A DNA stretch of 23,118 nt from Temnopleurus reevesii. Taxonomy: Eukaryota; Echinodermata; Echinoidea; Temnopleuroida; Temnopleuridae. The stretch lies in assembly GCA_036244855.1 (NCBI GenBank), contig BQKZ01000155.1, positions 104,158 to 127,275 of the forward strand, given 5' to 3'. How positions within the stretch are numbered: the stretch's first letter is position 1; the number at the start of each line of letters is the position of its first letter. A program made the position numbers and the translations under genes. The notes beneath the pieces are model-generated. The model did not search any database and was not told the DNA's origin. It worked only from the letters and a program-made list of their open reading frames with translations. Positions 9,201 to 18,003 of the stretch are shown piece after piece.

Positions 9201-9473
9201 CTAATCGTCATGTTCAGTGTAACACAATACATGTGTACACACGTTCCCAATGTGATGCAATGCCCATCTGTCGATTGCTGGTAACCATGGTAACGGTCTA
9301 TTCAGGACGTGTTCCTCACCCTCATCCGTAAATTTGTGGAACAAAAGTGCATTGGACTGGTAAGATGATTTCTTAGGCTTAACAACTCTAGCAAGCATTT
9401 GATAGCACGCCCTAAGCCGTCCCCCTTTTTGCTTCAATATCCTATTAACAGGTGCCGCTGGGGATACATTCAT
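9201..9473 (-). other. 90-codon open frame, unsupported as a gene
   Basis: The frame is readable from an ATG at 9473 to a stop at 9201 and contains a basic stretch (RILKQKGGRLRACYQ) and a Trp-containing C-terminal part. I recognise no domain. No splice acceptor or promoter could be assigned upstream, and the length is within chance. It is listed because its composition is more protein-like than most frames here and it contains the X-box-like site at 9281. Confidence 0.15.
9281..9294. promoter_or_regulatory. RFX/X-box-like palindrome
   Basis: GTAACCATGGTAAC fits the form GTnnCC-AT-GGnAAC bound by RFX-family factors, which control ciliary genes in animals. No gene start lies beside it, so function is inferred from sequence only. 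Confidence 0.25.
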
Positions 9474-9540
9474 TGGGGTATTTTTTAACCTGTTTCCTCT
9501 TCCAATATGGATTTCTTCAGAATATTGTTTTATTCTTGAA

Positions 9541-9730
9541 GTGCTTGTTGGTATGCGTGAGCTTGTTTGTGTGTACTTGATAAGAATACTGTTGTTAAAT
9601 GTGGTTTGCGTGTACGTGTGAGTTGTGCATGCTTGTTTGTGCGGGTTTTAGTCGATGTAGGTGCATGTGTGTCTGCTATGTGTGTATGAATATCACTTCT
9701 ATTGTAAGGTAGGTGCATGGAAACAAAGGT
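9541..9730. repeat. TG-rich low-complexity DNA
   Basis: Imperfect TGTG, TGTA and TGCATG runs on the plus strand. Frames in either direction (His/Thr-rich or Val/Cys-rich) reflect the repeat only. Confidence 0.8.
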
Positions 9731-10260
9731 AGAGTGTATGTACATGCGTGGTAAATTTGCATGTGTACGTATGTGTCATCGTGTATACGTGTATAAAAAA
9801 ATGACACATATCACATCTATCACATGGAACGTTCACTACATATCGAGCTATCTACCGTAGATGGTATGGTAAATAAGAAAGATTGGGAGTATGTGCATAT
9901 GTGGTAGGTGTGCATGTGTACGTATTTGTGATTGTGTATATGTGTATACAACAGAAAATGACACATATCACAGCTATCAGGGAACATTCACTACATAGCA
10001 ATATCAAACTATCTTCAGTAGATGGTAACTTAGAATGGGGGGGGGGGGGGCGTGCATATGTTTTAGGTAAGCGTGTATACGTATGTGTGGTTGTATATAC
10101 TTTGTATACAACGGAAAATAGCAAATACCACATCTATCAGGGAACATTCAGTACATATTAATATCAATCTATCTGCAGTAGATGTGAACCTAGAAAGAGA
10201 TTGTGTGCATTTGTGTTAAAGCATGTGTATGTGTATGTCACTGTGTGTGTACGTGTGTAA
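9731..10260. repeat. Tandem array of about 158-bp units (three full, one partial)
   Basis: Units start near 9731, 9888, 10049 and 10204. Each has a TG-rich part (GCATGTGTACGTATGTG-like), then AAAATGACACATATCACA, then GGAACATTCACTACATA, then a TAGATGGTA-like end. In the third repeat AAAATAGCAAATACCACA replaces the second block. A G14 tract (10037-10050) sits at the second-to-third junction. The fourth unit decays into plain TG repeat. Confidence 0.8.
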
Positions 10261-10500
10261 AGGTGTGTGTGCGTACATGCGTGTACGTGTGTGTAAACAA
10301 ATATACGAACAAGACTGATACCATGGAAGATTCGCACTGTATTCAAGATATAGATCAGAACCAGAAAAGAAAAATGAGTTTGCTTATGTGAGTTTGCGTA
10401 TGTATTTTCCGTATGGAACCCGTTTTTGTGAGTGTATGTATACGTATGTATTGGTTTTGATTTTGCTTGTGGGTACGTTCGTGTGTGTGTGTGTGAAAAT
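10261..10500. repeat. TG-rich low-complexity DNA downstream of the array
   Basis: GTGTGTG and GTATGTAT runs separated by short unique stretches, one near 10300-10380. No gene is supported. Confidence 0.75.
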
Positions 10501-10706
10501 TATATGGGGATACGAAGTGGAAATATGGTCTTGGATTGTATAATGAAGATGGTGTGCCATTAGTCGTGATTGAAATTCCATTGACCTTTCGAAGGAAGCT
10601 TACCCTGGTTTTTGTTATGAAAAAAAAAATGTCTATGAATTGTCGCTTTCCGTGCATGTATGATATCAACGTAAAGAGCGTCGGGTTTATGCAACAATAT
10701 TTGACC

Positions 10707-10857
10707 TGGGCCCTATTACATAAACAGTTGAGTTTAAACACCTGTCAGAAAATTTAACGCAAATCCATTTTCAACCAATCAGGAGCACGTATCTATAGGA
10801 CTTGCGTTTAATTTTCTGAGTTGCGTTTAAGCGCAATTTTTTATGCAATAGGGCCCT
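10707..10857. mobile_element. MITE-like foldback element with GGGCCCTATT(A/G)CATAAA termini
   Basis: A left arm (10707-10766) and right arm (10798-10857) are inverse complements over 60 bp with about 12 mismatches. The matching blocks are GGGCCCTATT, GTTTAAAC/GCTTAAAC, TCAGAAAATT and ACGCAA. The loop is 31 bp. There is no coding capacity and no clear target duplication. Confidence 0.8.
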
Positions 10858-11186
10858 AGTAAAACATCTAGAGAAGATTGCTTTATTCATAGGTTTGGTA
10901 GAGTAATTTCTACACATCTAACTTTATCAATTTCATTTTTATGAGCCCATTTCTTTGCAGATTTGGGCTGGTTTGAGTTCATTATTCGTTATTATTTTGT
11001 TAACATAGTACACCAGTATGAGTAAAAATCTATGTTTGTAGAAAAACAGTGTAGAGTGGTGTGATTTATGCAATTTTTTTTTTCAAAACTAAAGTGAATA
11101 ATTTTTCATGTTTTCATGGCAACATTGATTTTAAAGGGAAGATTACAAACTAAACATCGATTTATGATTCATTAAAATGAAGTGAA
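10858..11186. other. AT-rich non-coding stretch
   Basis: T-rich runs and no supported gene. An acceptor-like TTTCTTTGCAG near 10960 leads into only 15 open codons. Confidence 0.4.
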
Positions 11187-11483
11187 GGCGCCGTGGTGTA
11201 GTGGTCGTTACTCTCGCCTTTCAACAAGAGGGTCGTAGGTTCGAATCCCATCCATGGCGTAAATTTCCTTCAGCAGGAAATTTATCGACACTGTGCTGCA
11301 CTCAACCCAGGTGAGGTAAATGGGTACCTGGCAGGAATATTCATTCCTTGAAATGCCAAGTGCGCTGGTGGCTGCTGGGCTAAAGCCAGGGTAATAATAT
11401 ATAATGTAAAGCGCCTTGAGCACTGCAGCAATGAGAGTGGATACGTGCGCTATATAAATTGCATATACTATTATTGTTATTAT
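11187..11483 (+). mobile_element. tRNA-derived SINE (plus strand)
   Basis: The 5' end is tRNA-like, with an A box TGGTGTAGTGG at 11194-11204 and a perfect B box GGTTCGAATCC at 11238-11248, the RNA polymerase III internal promoter. A conserved body follows (TTTCCTTCAGCAGGAAAT, GTGCTGCACTCAACCCAGGT, GGGTACCTGGCAGGAAT). The 3' module is AAGCGCCTTGAGCA and GCGCTATATAAAT, ending in TTATTGTTATTAT. The length is about 297 bp. The tRNA part resembles a Val-type head, but the anticodon arm is degenerate, so this is not a tRNA gene. The copy at 15317-15608 matches along the whole length in the opposite orientation. Confidence 0.92.
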
Positions 11484-12468
11484 AAAATGTTTGGATTAAA
11501 ATGATATCAAGGAGTAGTATTGAAATGAGTAATCGTCAACAATATCTACAGAATTAATTGTCAGTTGTCCTAATATTCCTTCTTACCCTACAAGTGGTAT
11601 TGAAACATCAGCCAGTGCTGAACATACAGAAGATACAAGCCACATACTCACATCACTGTATCACTATATTGAAAGTATGGAAATTATTTCTCTCACGGTA
11701 AATGGTCAAGTTCACTTGATCGATAAATGCGGTACCCCTTCAGAATAATTTGCGAAAGATCAGCCGATATTGCAAACACAAATTGTCATACTTGTTAGCC
11801 CAGTATCCCCTTTTCGGCAAATCAGAAGGGAAATGAGAGAGGGTAATTTTGCAGGGAAGATTATAGAGTGATTCACTTAGTTGCGTTTGATTGCAAAGTG
11901 TACCAGGTACGCCTGGCCTAGATAGATAAATAATTCAGAGGAGATATAATATGGGTTGTTGCTTCAATTTCAATATAATGCTGTTTTTCTTGCTATTTTG
12001 TTGTTATTCCTGAAGAATCGCTCTTGGATGTATTCATTATTATTGCTGCCTTTATTATTATCATTTTTTAATTGTATGTAGGAATGCTTTTCTGTCAAGC
12101 CATGCTGACGCCCCCACGCGCAAGACTCTATTCTAAACCCCCTTTAACAGCTGCTGGATCCACCAATACCGACAAAGGGGATGCTCCCCATTCCCATCCA
12201 CTTTGAACCACGTTACACCACAGACTTCGGCTTACTTAGGCTCAACATCAAAACTATCATTTTTTAATCAAAACCTTGATTATAAAATGGATCTAGTTTT
12301 AGAAGAATAGATAAATGATCAAGGAGGTATAGAATGGGAACACAAAACAAGAGATTGCAACCGACACAACATCGAGCAACGAATTTAAATCTGTTTACCG
12401 GGGTGACGGGTGAAACGAATTAAATTATTTTTTCCTGGAAAACATTTCGATTTTGGGACGCGGTAAAC
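11484..12468. other. Non-coding stretch, nothing recognised
   Basis: Unique-looking AT-rich sequence with short TTATTATTA patches near 12036-12070. No splice-flanked frame or inverted repeat stood out. Confidence 0.4.
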
Positions 12469-12675
12469 ATGGTCAATATAGCCCATAACATGCTTACAGA
12501 AAGATCTGTGCTAAACATCTCACATCTATCATTCAAAATGACGAAAAAAACTTTTAAGATCAAGTTTCCCGCCTTTTACGTACATGCGCAGTTTAATTTT
12601 GAGATTTTCGGTAAGTGTATCTCGGGAGAAAGATTTATTTACATTGGAATGTACCTATTGATTTCTCGTGTTTAA
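12469..12675 (+). other. 68-codon open frame with an internal donor-like site
   Basis: An ATG at 12469 opens a frame containing a consensus-like donor (TTTTCG|GTAAGTG) near 12610, so the first 47 codons could be a 5' exon. The residues are Lys/Phe/Ile-rich, as expected for AT-rich DNA. No promoter is visible and no family is recognised. Probably chance. Confidence 0.12.
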
Positions 12676-12884
12676 TTTGTTGTTTATTCGCTTGCATTAA
12701 ATTGTTGTGGATAATAGAACCCCTTCAGGGCCTTCTGTGACGTGTTTGAACAGAAAAAAATTATTGATTCTTCTATCAATATAAGAATTTGTACCGCAAA
12801 AATCGTAGATTTTGTCAGAGTTAGTGACCCTCAATTACATAATAATTGCTCTTTTCAAGGTGGGCAAAATAATTTCGAAAACAA
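12676..12884. other. Non-coding stretch
   Basis: No gene or repeat is supported. The open frames that start here run straight into the CT microsatellite. Confidence 0.4.
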
Positions 12885-12888
12885 TCTC

Positions 12889-12919
<31 letters not shown>

Positions 12920-12950
12920 CCCTCTCTCTCTCTATCTATCTCTCTCTTTC
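12885..12950. repeat. (CT)n microsatellite
   Basis: Nearly pure CTCTCT interrupted by CCC and TATC. Translated Ser/Leu runs here are not genes. Confidence 0.95.
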
Positions 12951-13250
12951 TTCGTAATTTTCGTCAATTTATTGTGTACATATTTTCCCTTTTGGCCCCC
13001 TTACCCTCCGCTCTCTCTCGCACCATCCCAGATCTCACTCTCTCCATTATTTCTTTATTTTTTCTTTTATTTCACTCCTTTGACCCTTGGTGTTTTTCTC
13101 CTATCCCATTATCGCTCTCCCTCCCTCTTTCTTTCTCTCTCTCTCTCTCTCTCTCTCTACCTCTTTCCCTTTCTTTCTCTCTCTCGCTCTCTCTCTCACA
13201 TCCCCTTTCTCTCTTTTGATCTATTTTCCAATCATTCTTTCAATCATCCC
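12951..13250. repeat. Pyrimidine-rich tract with a second (CT)n block
   Basis: Runs of C and T throughout, with an uninterrupted CT block at about 13133-13158 and another near 13178-13198. Long pyrimidine strands of this kind can adopt triplex structures, which is a known property and was not tested here. Confidence 0.85.
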
Positions 13251-13313
13251 CTTCAGTTCCCTACTTCATGCCGCCAAGGCAAACCCTGCATCATGCACCA
13301 ACTATCGAATGGA

Positions 13314-13460
13314 TGACGTCATCTGATCTAACGAGAACGTTCATTTTCCAGTCAGCGATTTATCGAAAGCTTTTGGCGAGCACTTCTCTCATCCCCCTTC
13401 CAAAGACATATAAATAGGCCATTTAGTATCACTCGGGAACTCATACTCGACATGGTATCA
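13314..13460 (+). promoter_or_regulatory. Candidate TATA promoter with a full CRE
   Basis: A perfect cAMP-response element TGACGTCA lies at 13314-13321. A TATA box TATAAATA lies at 13409-13416. An initiator match TCATACT (A at 13443, about 34 bp from the TATA start) follows, then an ATG at 13452 in good context (purine at -3, G at +4). Spacing is typical of TATA promoters, though the implied leader would be very short. A weaker initiator, TCACTCG, is at 13429-13435. No recognisable product follows, which keeps confidence low. Confidence 0.35.
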
Positions 13461-13634
13461 ATCTTTCTGTTAGTGGGTCGATCGGGAGGGGAGGGGGGAG
13501 GGGAGGGGGAGGCTATGGCTGGTTCTGCCCTTGCCCTTGTTATGCACTCGAAAAACTCAAATATTGAAATAAAGGCCGACTTACACCTTAACGTTTTTTT
13601 AAGCCTGCGTCAGCCCAGCGTTTGTAAACATTAA
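13452..13634 (+). other. 60-codon open frame downstream of the candidate promoter
   Basis: The frame begins MVSIFLLVG, which is hydrophobic, then becomes Gly/Glu-rich because it translates the G-rich tract, and ends inside the MITE at 13572. Only the first few codons could be genuine, for example a short first exon with a donor-like GTTAGT near 13470. No family is recognised. Confidence 0.12.
13484..13512 (+). other. G-quadruplex-forming motif
   Basis: Six consecutive G runs of two to six bases separated by single A bases (GGGAGGGGAGGGGGGAGGGG, then GAGGGGGAGG). This exceeds the usual requirement of four G3 runs with short loops. It lies about 40 bp downstream of the initiator-like site. Confidence 0.75.
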
Positions 13635-13885
13635 AACCCCTCCCCGAGAGCAAAGTTTATATAAGCCAGTTGACTGTCAGTCTGCTTGCGCTCAAGGAGC
13701 GTACGCCGAGCGTCTGTATACTGTTGAACCTGCGTCTTTGTGCGTCCAGTGAGCGATTTTAAGCTTAAAAATCACTGAGCCGACACAGGCTGAAAACGCA
13801 AAGGTGTGAGTCGGTCTTAAAGGGTCTGGGAGGACCAATAACAACTTCTGCTCTTGCCCTTGTCGTGCACTTTAAAAACTCAAAT
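13523..13885. repeat. Direct repeat of about 40 bp flanking a MITE
   Basis: 13523-13562 (TTCTGCCCTTGCCCTTGT, then GCACTCGAAAAACTCAAAT) recurs at 13846-13885 with about five changes. The interval holds the MITE-like element at 13572-13818. Spacing of the two copies is about 323 bp. The arms are far too long for an ordinary target-site duplication. Confidence 0.7.
13572..13818. mobile_element. MITE-like element, AAGGCC(G/A)ACT family, copy 1
   Basis: The left end AAGGCCGACTTACACCTT and right end AAGGTGTGAGTCGGTCTT are inverted, as are the inner AGCCTGCGTC and GACACAGGCT. The middle contains GCTTGCGCTCAAGGAGCGTA. The same architecture and internal words recur at 20174-20427 and, truncated, at 21415-21586. 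About 247 bp, non-coding. Confidence 0.85.
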
Positions 13886-13906
13886 GTAACATTATCTTTT
13901 GAATGG

Positions 13907-14020
13907 TTCAAATCAAATCAAATCATTTTATTTTTCAGTTCCTTTTATAATTCAAATAATGTAAAGTCATAAATAATAATGGTAATATGACAAAAAAAAT
14001 GGTTTGGGGAATGACAAACT
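13907..14020 (-). repeat. Possible retroelement 3' tail, (ATTTG)n, minus strand
   Basis: On the plus strand three to four ATCAA units (13907-13926) are followed by ATTTTATTTTTCAGTTCC. On the minus strand this reads as an AT-rich 3' region ending in an (ATTTG)n tail, as in some non-LTR elements. No reverse transcriptase coding is present. Confidence 0.3.
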
Positions 14021-14107
14021 TTTCAAAATGATCAAATAACATTACAAATAGGCTTGATCTAGCACTTGTAGTGTTGGATCCAACATGTTTAAAGTATAAA
14101 TTAAACA

Positions 14108-14260
14108 GAGAGAGGGTGTGACAGACAAAGAGGATGGGGGAGAGAGAGAGAGGCTAAATAGTAACGGAGGGATGGAGAGAAAGATAAAGGAAAGCGTAAA
14201 GGGAGAGAGAGGGAGAAAGAGGATCGTTTTATGGCTGTGCATCTGTTTTAGGGGGGGGGG
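14108..14260. repeat. GA-rich microsatellite-like tract with terminal G10
   Basis: Imperfect GAGAGAG and GGAGAGAAAG repeats to about 14222, then a G10 run at 14251-14260. This is the purine strand, opposite in orientation to the CT tracts elsewhere. Confidence 0.85.
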
Positions 14261-14674
14261 ATGCGCGAGTGTGTATACACGCATGTATGCATGTAACTAA
14301 ATAAATGAATAAAAGTGCCCCAACAAAAAATAAATAAACAAGCAACTTAGAAATAAAAAGGTATGTTCATGTTAATCAGGGCAATGAACTTTTTCTCTAA
14401 CAAATTAATTTCTGATTCGGCACACATCTTATAATTTCACTTTCATAAAACCTGAAATTTTGCTACTCTTGATGTTTTGATGATACCATTTTCCTTCAAA
14501 TACTGCATAAAGCAACCGCCAACATACTTACACAGGAAAAATAGGAAGAAAAGAACGAAACGGCAAGTACCATTGACAAGGCGGTCACAAAGGCTTATCA
14601 TGGGAATACGAGAGTGATTCTATATTCACGGTCAATCGAATAAAATTGCGAATAGCCTCTTTCCTCTCTCCTCA
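14261..14674. other. A-rich and unique non-coding stretch
   Basis: AATAAATAAA-like strings at 14300-14345, then unremarkable sequence. No gene was recognised. Confidence 0.4.
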
Positions 14675-15329
14675 AAAATGAATTTACACTGTGATTGGCA
14701 GAAGGGATTAATTTCCCTAAAGAATACGTTTTGTTTTGGGGTATTTTGAGCCATATATTTGTATACGTGCAAATAGTTCTACAAACGTCTAACTTTAAAA
14801 GGAAACGTTACCGTTGATTACTTCACATTTTGAAGATAAAGCATGACGATTCCTTTGCAATGATAATTTTCTTTTTAACCTACCAAAATATTAATTTTGA
14901 CGCCCCCTTGGACTCCCCGCTCGGGGCACGTCCCTCTATATACGAACCTTTACACAAAGACATAAATATGATAATAAAAATCACNAAAATGAATTTACAC
15001 TGTGATTGGCAGAAGGGATTAATTTCCCTAAAGAATACGTTTTGTTTTGGGGTATTTTGAGCCATATATTTGTATACGTGCAAATAGTTCTACAAACGTC
15101 TAACTTTAAAAGGAAACATTATCGTTGATTACTTCACATTTTGAAGATAAAGCATGACGATTCCTTTGCAGTGATAATTTTCTTTTTGACTTCTTCTTTA
15201 TTTCCTTTTCTTTCTTGCCTTTTTGCCCCCTACCAATATATTAATTTTGACGCCCCCTTGGACTCCCCGCTCGAGGCACGTCCCTCTATATACGAACCTT
15301 TACACGAAGACATAATTATGATAATAAAA
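14675..15329. repeat. Tandem duplication, copies 14675-14984 and 14986-15329, joined at an N
   Basis: Both copies start AAAATGAATTTACACTGTGA and remain nearly identical, with roughly eight substitutions by eye. Copy 2 carries about 40 extra pyrimidine-rich bases (around 15190-15229). Copy 1 stops at the single N (14985) just after ATGATAATAAAAATCAC, where copy 2 continues into the SINE. The position of the N suggests an assembly join rather than a true tandem duplication. Confidence 0.93.
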
Positions 15330-15608
15330 TTTTTATATAGCGCTTATCAGCTCTTCATGAGAATTCCCTAGCTAAGCGCTCTACAATTGCAGCATTATTA
15401 TCCTGGCTTTAGCAGTGCAGCTATAAGGTGCATACTAAGCTTTATCAAGGAATAAATTCCTACCAGGTACCCATTCATCTCACCTGAGTTGAGTGCAGCA
15501 CAATGTGGATGAATTTCTTGCTGAAGGAAATTAACGCCATGGGTGGGATTCGAACATGCGACCCCCTGGTTGAAAGGCGAGAGTCAGAACCGCTACACCA
15601 CGGTGCCT
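15317..15608 (-). mobile_element. tRNA-derived SINE (minus strand)
   Basis: Read on the minus strand it matches the copy at 11187 throughout. The A box TGGTGTAGCGG is at 15600-15590 and the B box TGTTCGAATCC at 15556-15546, one base from the other copy. The body includes GTGCTGCACTCAACTCAGGT and GGGTACCTGGTAGGAAT, and it ends GCGCTATATAAAAATTTTAT. Its tail lies inside the duplicated segment. Confidence 0.92.
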
Positions 15609-17103
15609 CCACATTTATTGGGTATACATCAGTTGCTCCTTTAAAGTCATAACGCGTACATGTATCATATACCAGCTGCCGTAACTTAACGGTAGTACCG
15701 ATGATCAAAGCTTAATGCCGCACTTTTGATTTTACCTTCATTTTTATTATACTTTTTTTCCTTTTAAAGATCTGAAACTGAACGCATGAGTAAGAAATGG
15801 ATATTGCCTTTTTTGTTTCGTCTTCAACATTCATGATATTCAAGATACGGCTGACTCGGAGATGCCATTAGTTTAAGCGATGAATATGAGATGAAAACAT
15901 GCATGAGGGTGAAGTTTAAACATGATATAAACTGTTTTCGTAAAATAAATTGGGTCATAGATAATATAACCATACGCCGTGTATTCAACTGTGCGGACAC
16001 AACAATCAAAAGCCGGTTCCGATTTGGATAGTAGTATAAAGGACTATTGAATTGGCGTTCGACTTAATTTAACGGAGCTAGTTTATATCGTATTATATAT
16101 ATTTTTAATGTCCGATTATGGAGCATCATTAAATTCATTTCCTACAACATTTGTCCTTCATGACAATTTTGAAAAAAAAGATATGGATATGTTTCACCAT
16201 ATGACATATACTTGGAAGGGGAGGAAAGGGGCGAGTATTTTGAGGGTGGGGAGGAACTGGAAGGTGGAGGAGGGGTGGCTAGATTCTGTCGATTGAATAT
16301 CAGTGTAATTCTATCTAACGAATTATCTTTTCTTATGTGTAATTAAAACCGTTTTCTTCTTTTTTGTTGTTAGATGGCATTTATTTATGTTTCAGCAATA
16401 GTTCTTACAATGTATACACCTCTACGGTAAGCGAAGAAAGGAACTTGTTCTTGCTTTACGGTAATAATTTTTGCTTTTGTATAATAAACATAATGCAAAT
16501 TTAGAACTTAGGAACCTTCTTATTTTGAGCCTTTCTAACAGATTCTTTACGTGCTTTAAAACTGTAAATGATCCTTTGAATAACTAAACATTAATCGAAA
16601 ACGGTTGTATACTGTTATCAAGAATCTATTATATATGAGGTAATCTATATATATATATTTGGGGGGAGGCTTTTAAAGTAAAAAAATACGGTGCAAGTAG
16701 TGAACCCTGTAAGAACACATTGCTTATGCGTGTATATAGCAAACTTTTCATGGATCATGTAGCATTATGTTGTCGGGGTTAGCGACAGCTGTGAACGGTC
16801 CCATGATACCAAGGCGTATGAAGGTACTATCTATTTACAGCTCCACAGTGGTACCTAGAATAGCTTGTTAGTTGTCACTGCTCCGATCCTTAATCGTCAC
16901 TCCGCCTACTTGGGATGAATATATTTTAGTGATACATGAAATGCTTTCTGAAATAATCTTCAACAGCTTTTACAATTGAAAATGATCTTTCCAATCAAGA
17001 ATCACTTGACATTATTCTTTATGTCTGTGTAATAAAATATGTTGTACATGTTTTAGCTTCTTGTATTTTCCACTATTTAGTTTTAATATCAATCAAAACT
17101 AAA
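15609..17103. other. Non-coding stretch with a G-rich patch
   Basis: A G-rich patch at about 16215-16278 contains several GGGG and GGAGG runs and could form a G-quadruplex. An AT dinucleotide run followed by G7 lies near 16647-16667. The 60-62-codon frames at 15824-16009 (minus) and 16108-16296 (plus) have no support. Confidence 0.45.
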
Positions 17104-17311
17104 AAGGCAAGTTTACTCATAAATAAAACGTTTATGGATAGTCTATAAACAAATGTTGTTCTTCACAACCCGGAAGTTTGCCCGAGGCTTGCCCTACATG
17201 ACAACATTTAATGTAAAGTATGCAAACTGGATTCCGACTAATTGTAGTTCAATTATTACCATGATGTTTAAGGAATATCACGTAACAACGTTCGTTAGTA
17301 AACCAGCCTTA
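17104..17311. mobile_element. Degenerate copy of the GGCGGGTTTACT MITE-like family
   Basis: The ends AGGCAAGTTTACT and AGTAAACCAGCCTT are imperfect inverted repeats. The interior shares GTTGTTCTT.ACAACCCG, GCCCGAGGCTTGCCC and TATGCAAACTGGATTCC with 7857-8084 in the same orientation. Both ends have decayed more than in the other copy. Confidence 0.8.
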
Positions 17312-17586
17312 TAGAAATCACCCGTTTGCGTTGAGAGCCAATGCCTTCTGTATACCGTTGACTAAATTTATGTTACTATACCCATGCACAGGAGAATATG
17401 TTTAGCTAACACTGGCATGAGTGTGTGCTGAACGTAAGCCGAAAGCGTTCTGCGTTAGACGACCATCTTTGGAAAACGTCTGAGCGCCAAACATTCCATT
17501 TAAGTTAGGTATACGTTGAATATAAGCACAAACATGACTGGACCTTTAATACTTGAGAAAAAAAATCAAGACGATGCAAAACAACT

Positions 17587-17919
17587 TTGTTGTTTAAGGA
17601 GATGAAAGTAAAACCACGCCCTTCCTATCGCCTGAGGCGCATGACACTCCACGTGCCAGACAGTTCTGATTTCTTTAGCCCCGTCATACAAAACAAATCC
17701 TCATCAATCCCACATGTCTTAGTTATCACAAAAAGGTCGGATAAAATCCTGCCAAGACGAATTCGATATCTCTCTAAATCTATTCATGCTCTCATGAATA
17801 TTCATTTGGGCATGACGTCAAAACAGGAAGGAGTGTTCCATCATCGGGATCTGAGTTTTATTGTGAATCATTCAGATCAAGTTTTTAATGCAGCTGAAAA
17901 CTCTCTCTGCTCACAATAA
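17587..17919 (+). other. 110-codon open frame, unsupported as a gene
   Basis: A basic, Ser-rich frame that ends just before the CT microsatellite; its own start codon is not an ATG. No known domain, acceptor or donor pair is seen. It overlaps a CRE and a POU-like palindrome, which fits non-coding DNA equally well. Confidence 0.15.
17794..17820. promoter_or_regulatory. POU-like palindrome next to a full CRE
   Basis: ATGAATATTCAT (17794-17805) is a perfect 12-bp palindrome similar in form to POU-dimer sites, and TGACGTCA (17813-17820) is a perfect CRE. An E-box CACGTG lies upstream near 17651. No TATA box or gene start follows. Confidence 0.2.
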
Positions 17920-17942
17920 TTCCCCCTTTCTTTATCTTTCTT

Positions 17943-17953
17943 CCCCCCTTTCT

Positions 17954-18003
<50 letters not shown>

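Noticed and set aside
9731..10260. CRISPR-like array
   Set aside because: The units are long, diverged and contiguous without unique spacers, in an evidently eukaryotic genome.
9530..10581. Several His/Thr-rich and Val/Cys-rich frames on both strands
   Set aside because: All follow from TG/CA repeat and the 158-bp tandem array.
11187..11259. A functional tRNA gene
   Set aside because: A and B boxes are present, but the anticodon arm and acceptor stem do not form a good cloverleaf and the sequence continues into a SINE body that recurs at 15317-15608.
12742..13326. Overlapping frames of 71 to 135 codons
   Set aside because: They are dominated by translated CT microsatellites.
14042..14300. 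Opposed 60- and 80-codon frames
   Set aside because: Both are translations of the GA/CT-rich tract and the G10 run.
14830..15371. Repeated 76-codon frame MKIKHDDSFA... in both duplicate copies
   Set aside because: Its recurrence comes from the duplicated DNA; the frame diverges at the 40-bp indel and ends in the SINE tail, which argues against coding constraint.
17587..17919. 110-codon frame as a real gene
   Set aside because: The start is not an ATG, no domain is seen, and the frame ends at the CT tract; kept only as a low-confidence note.
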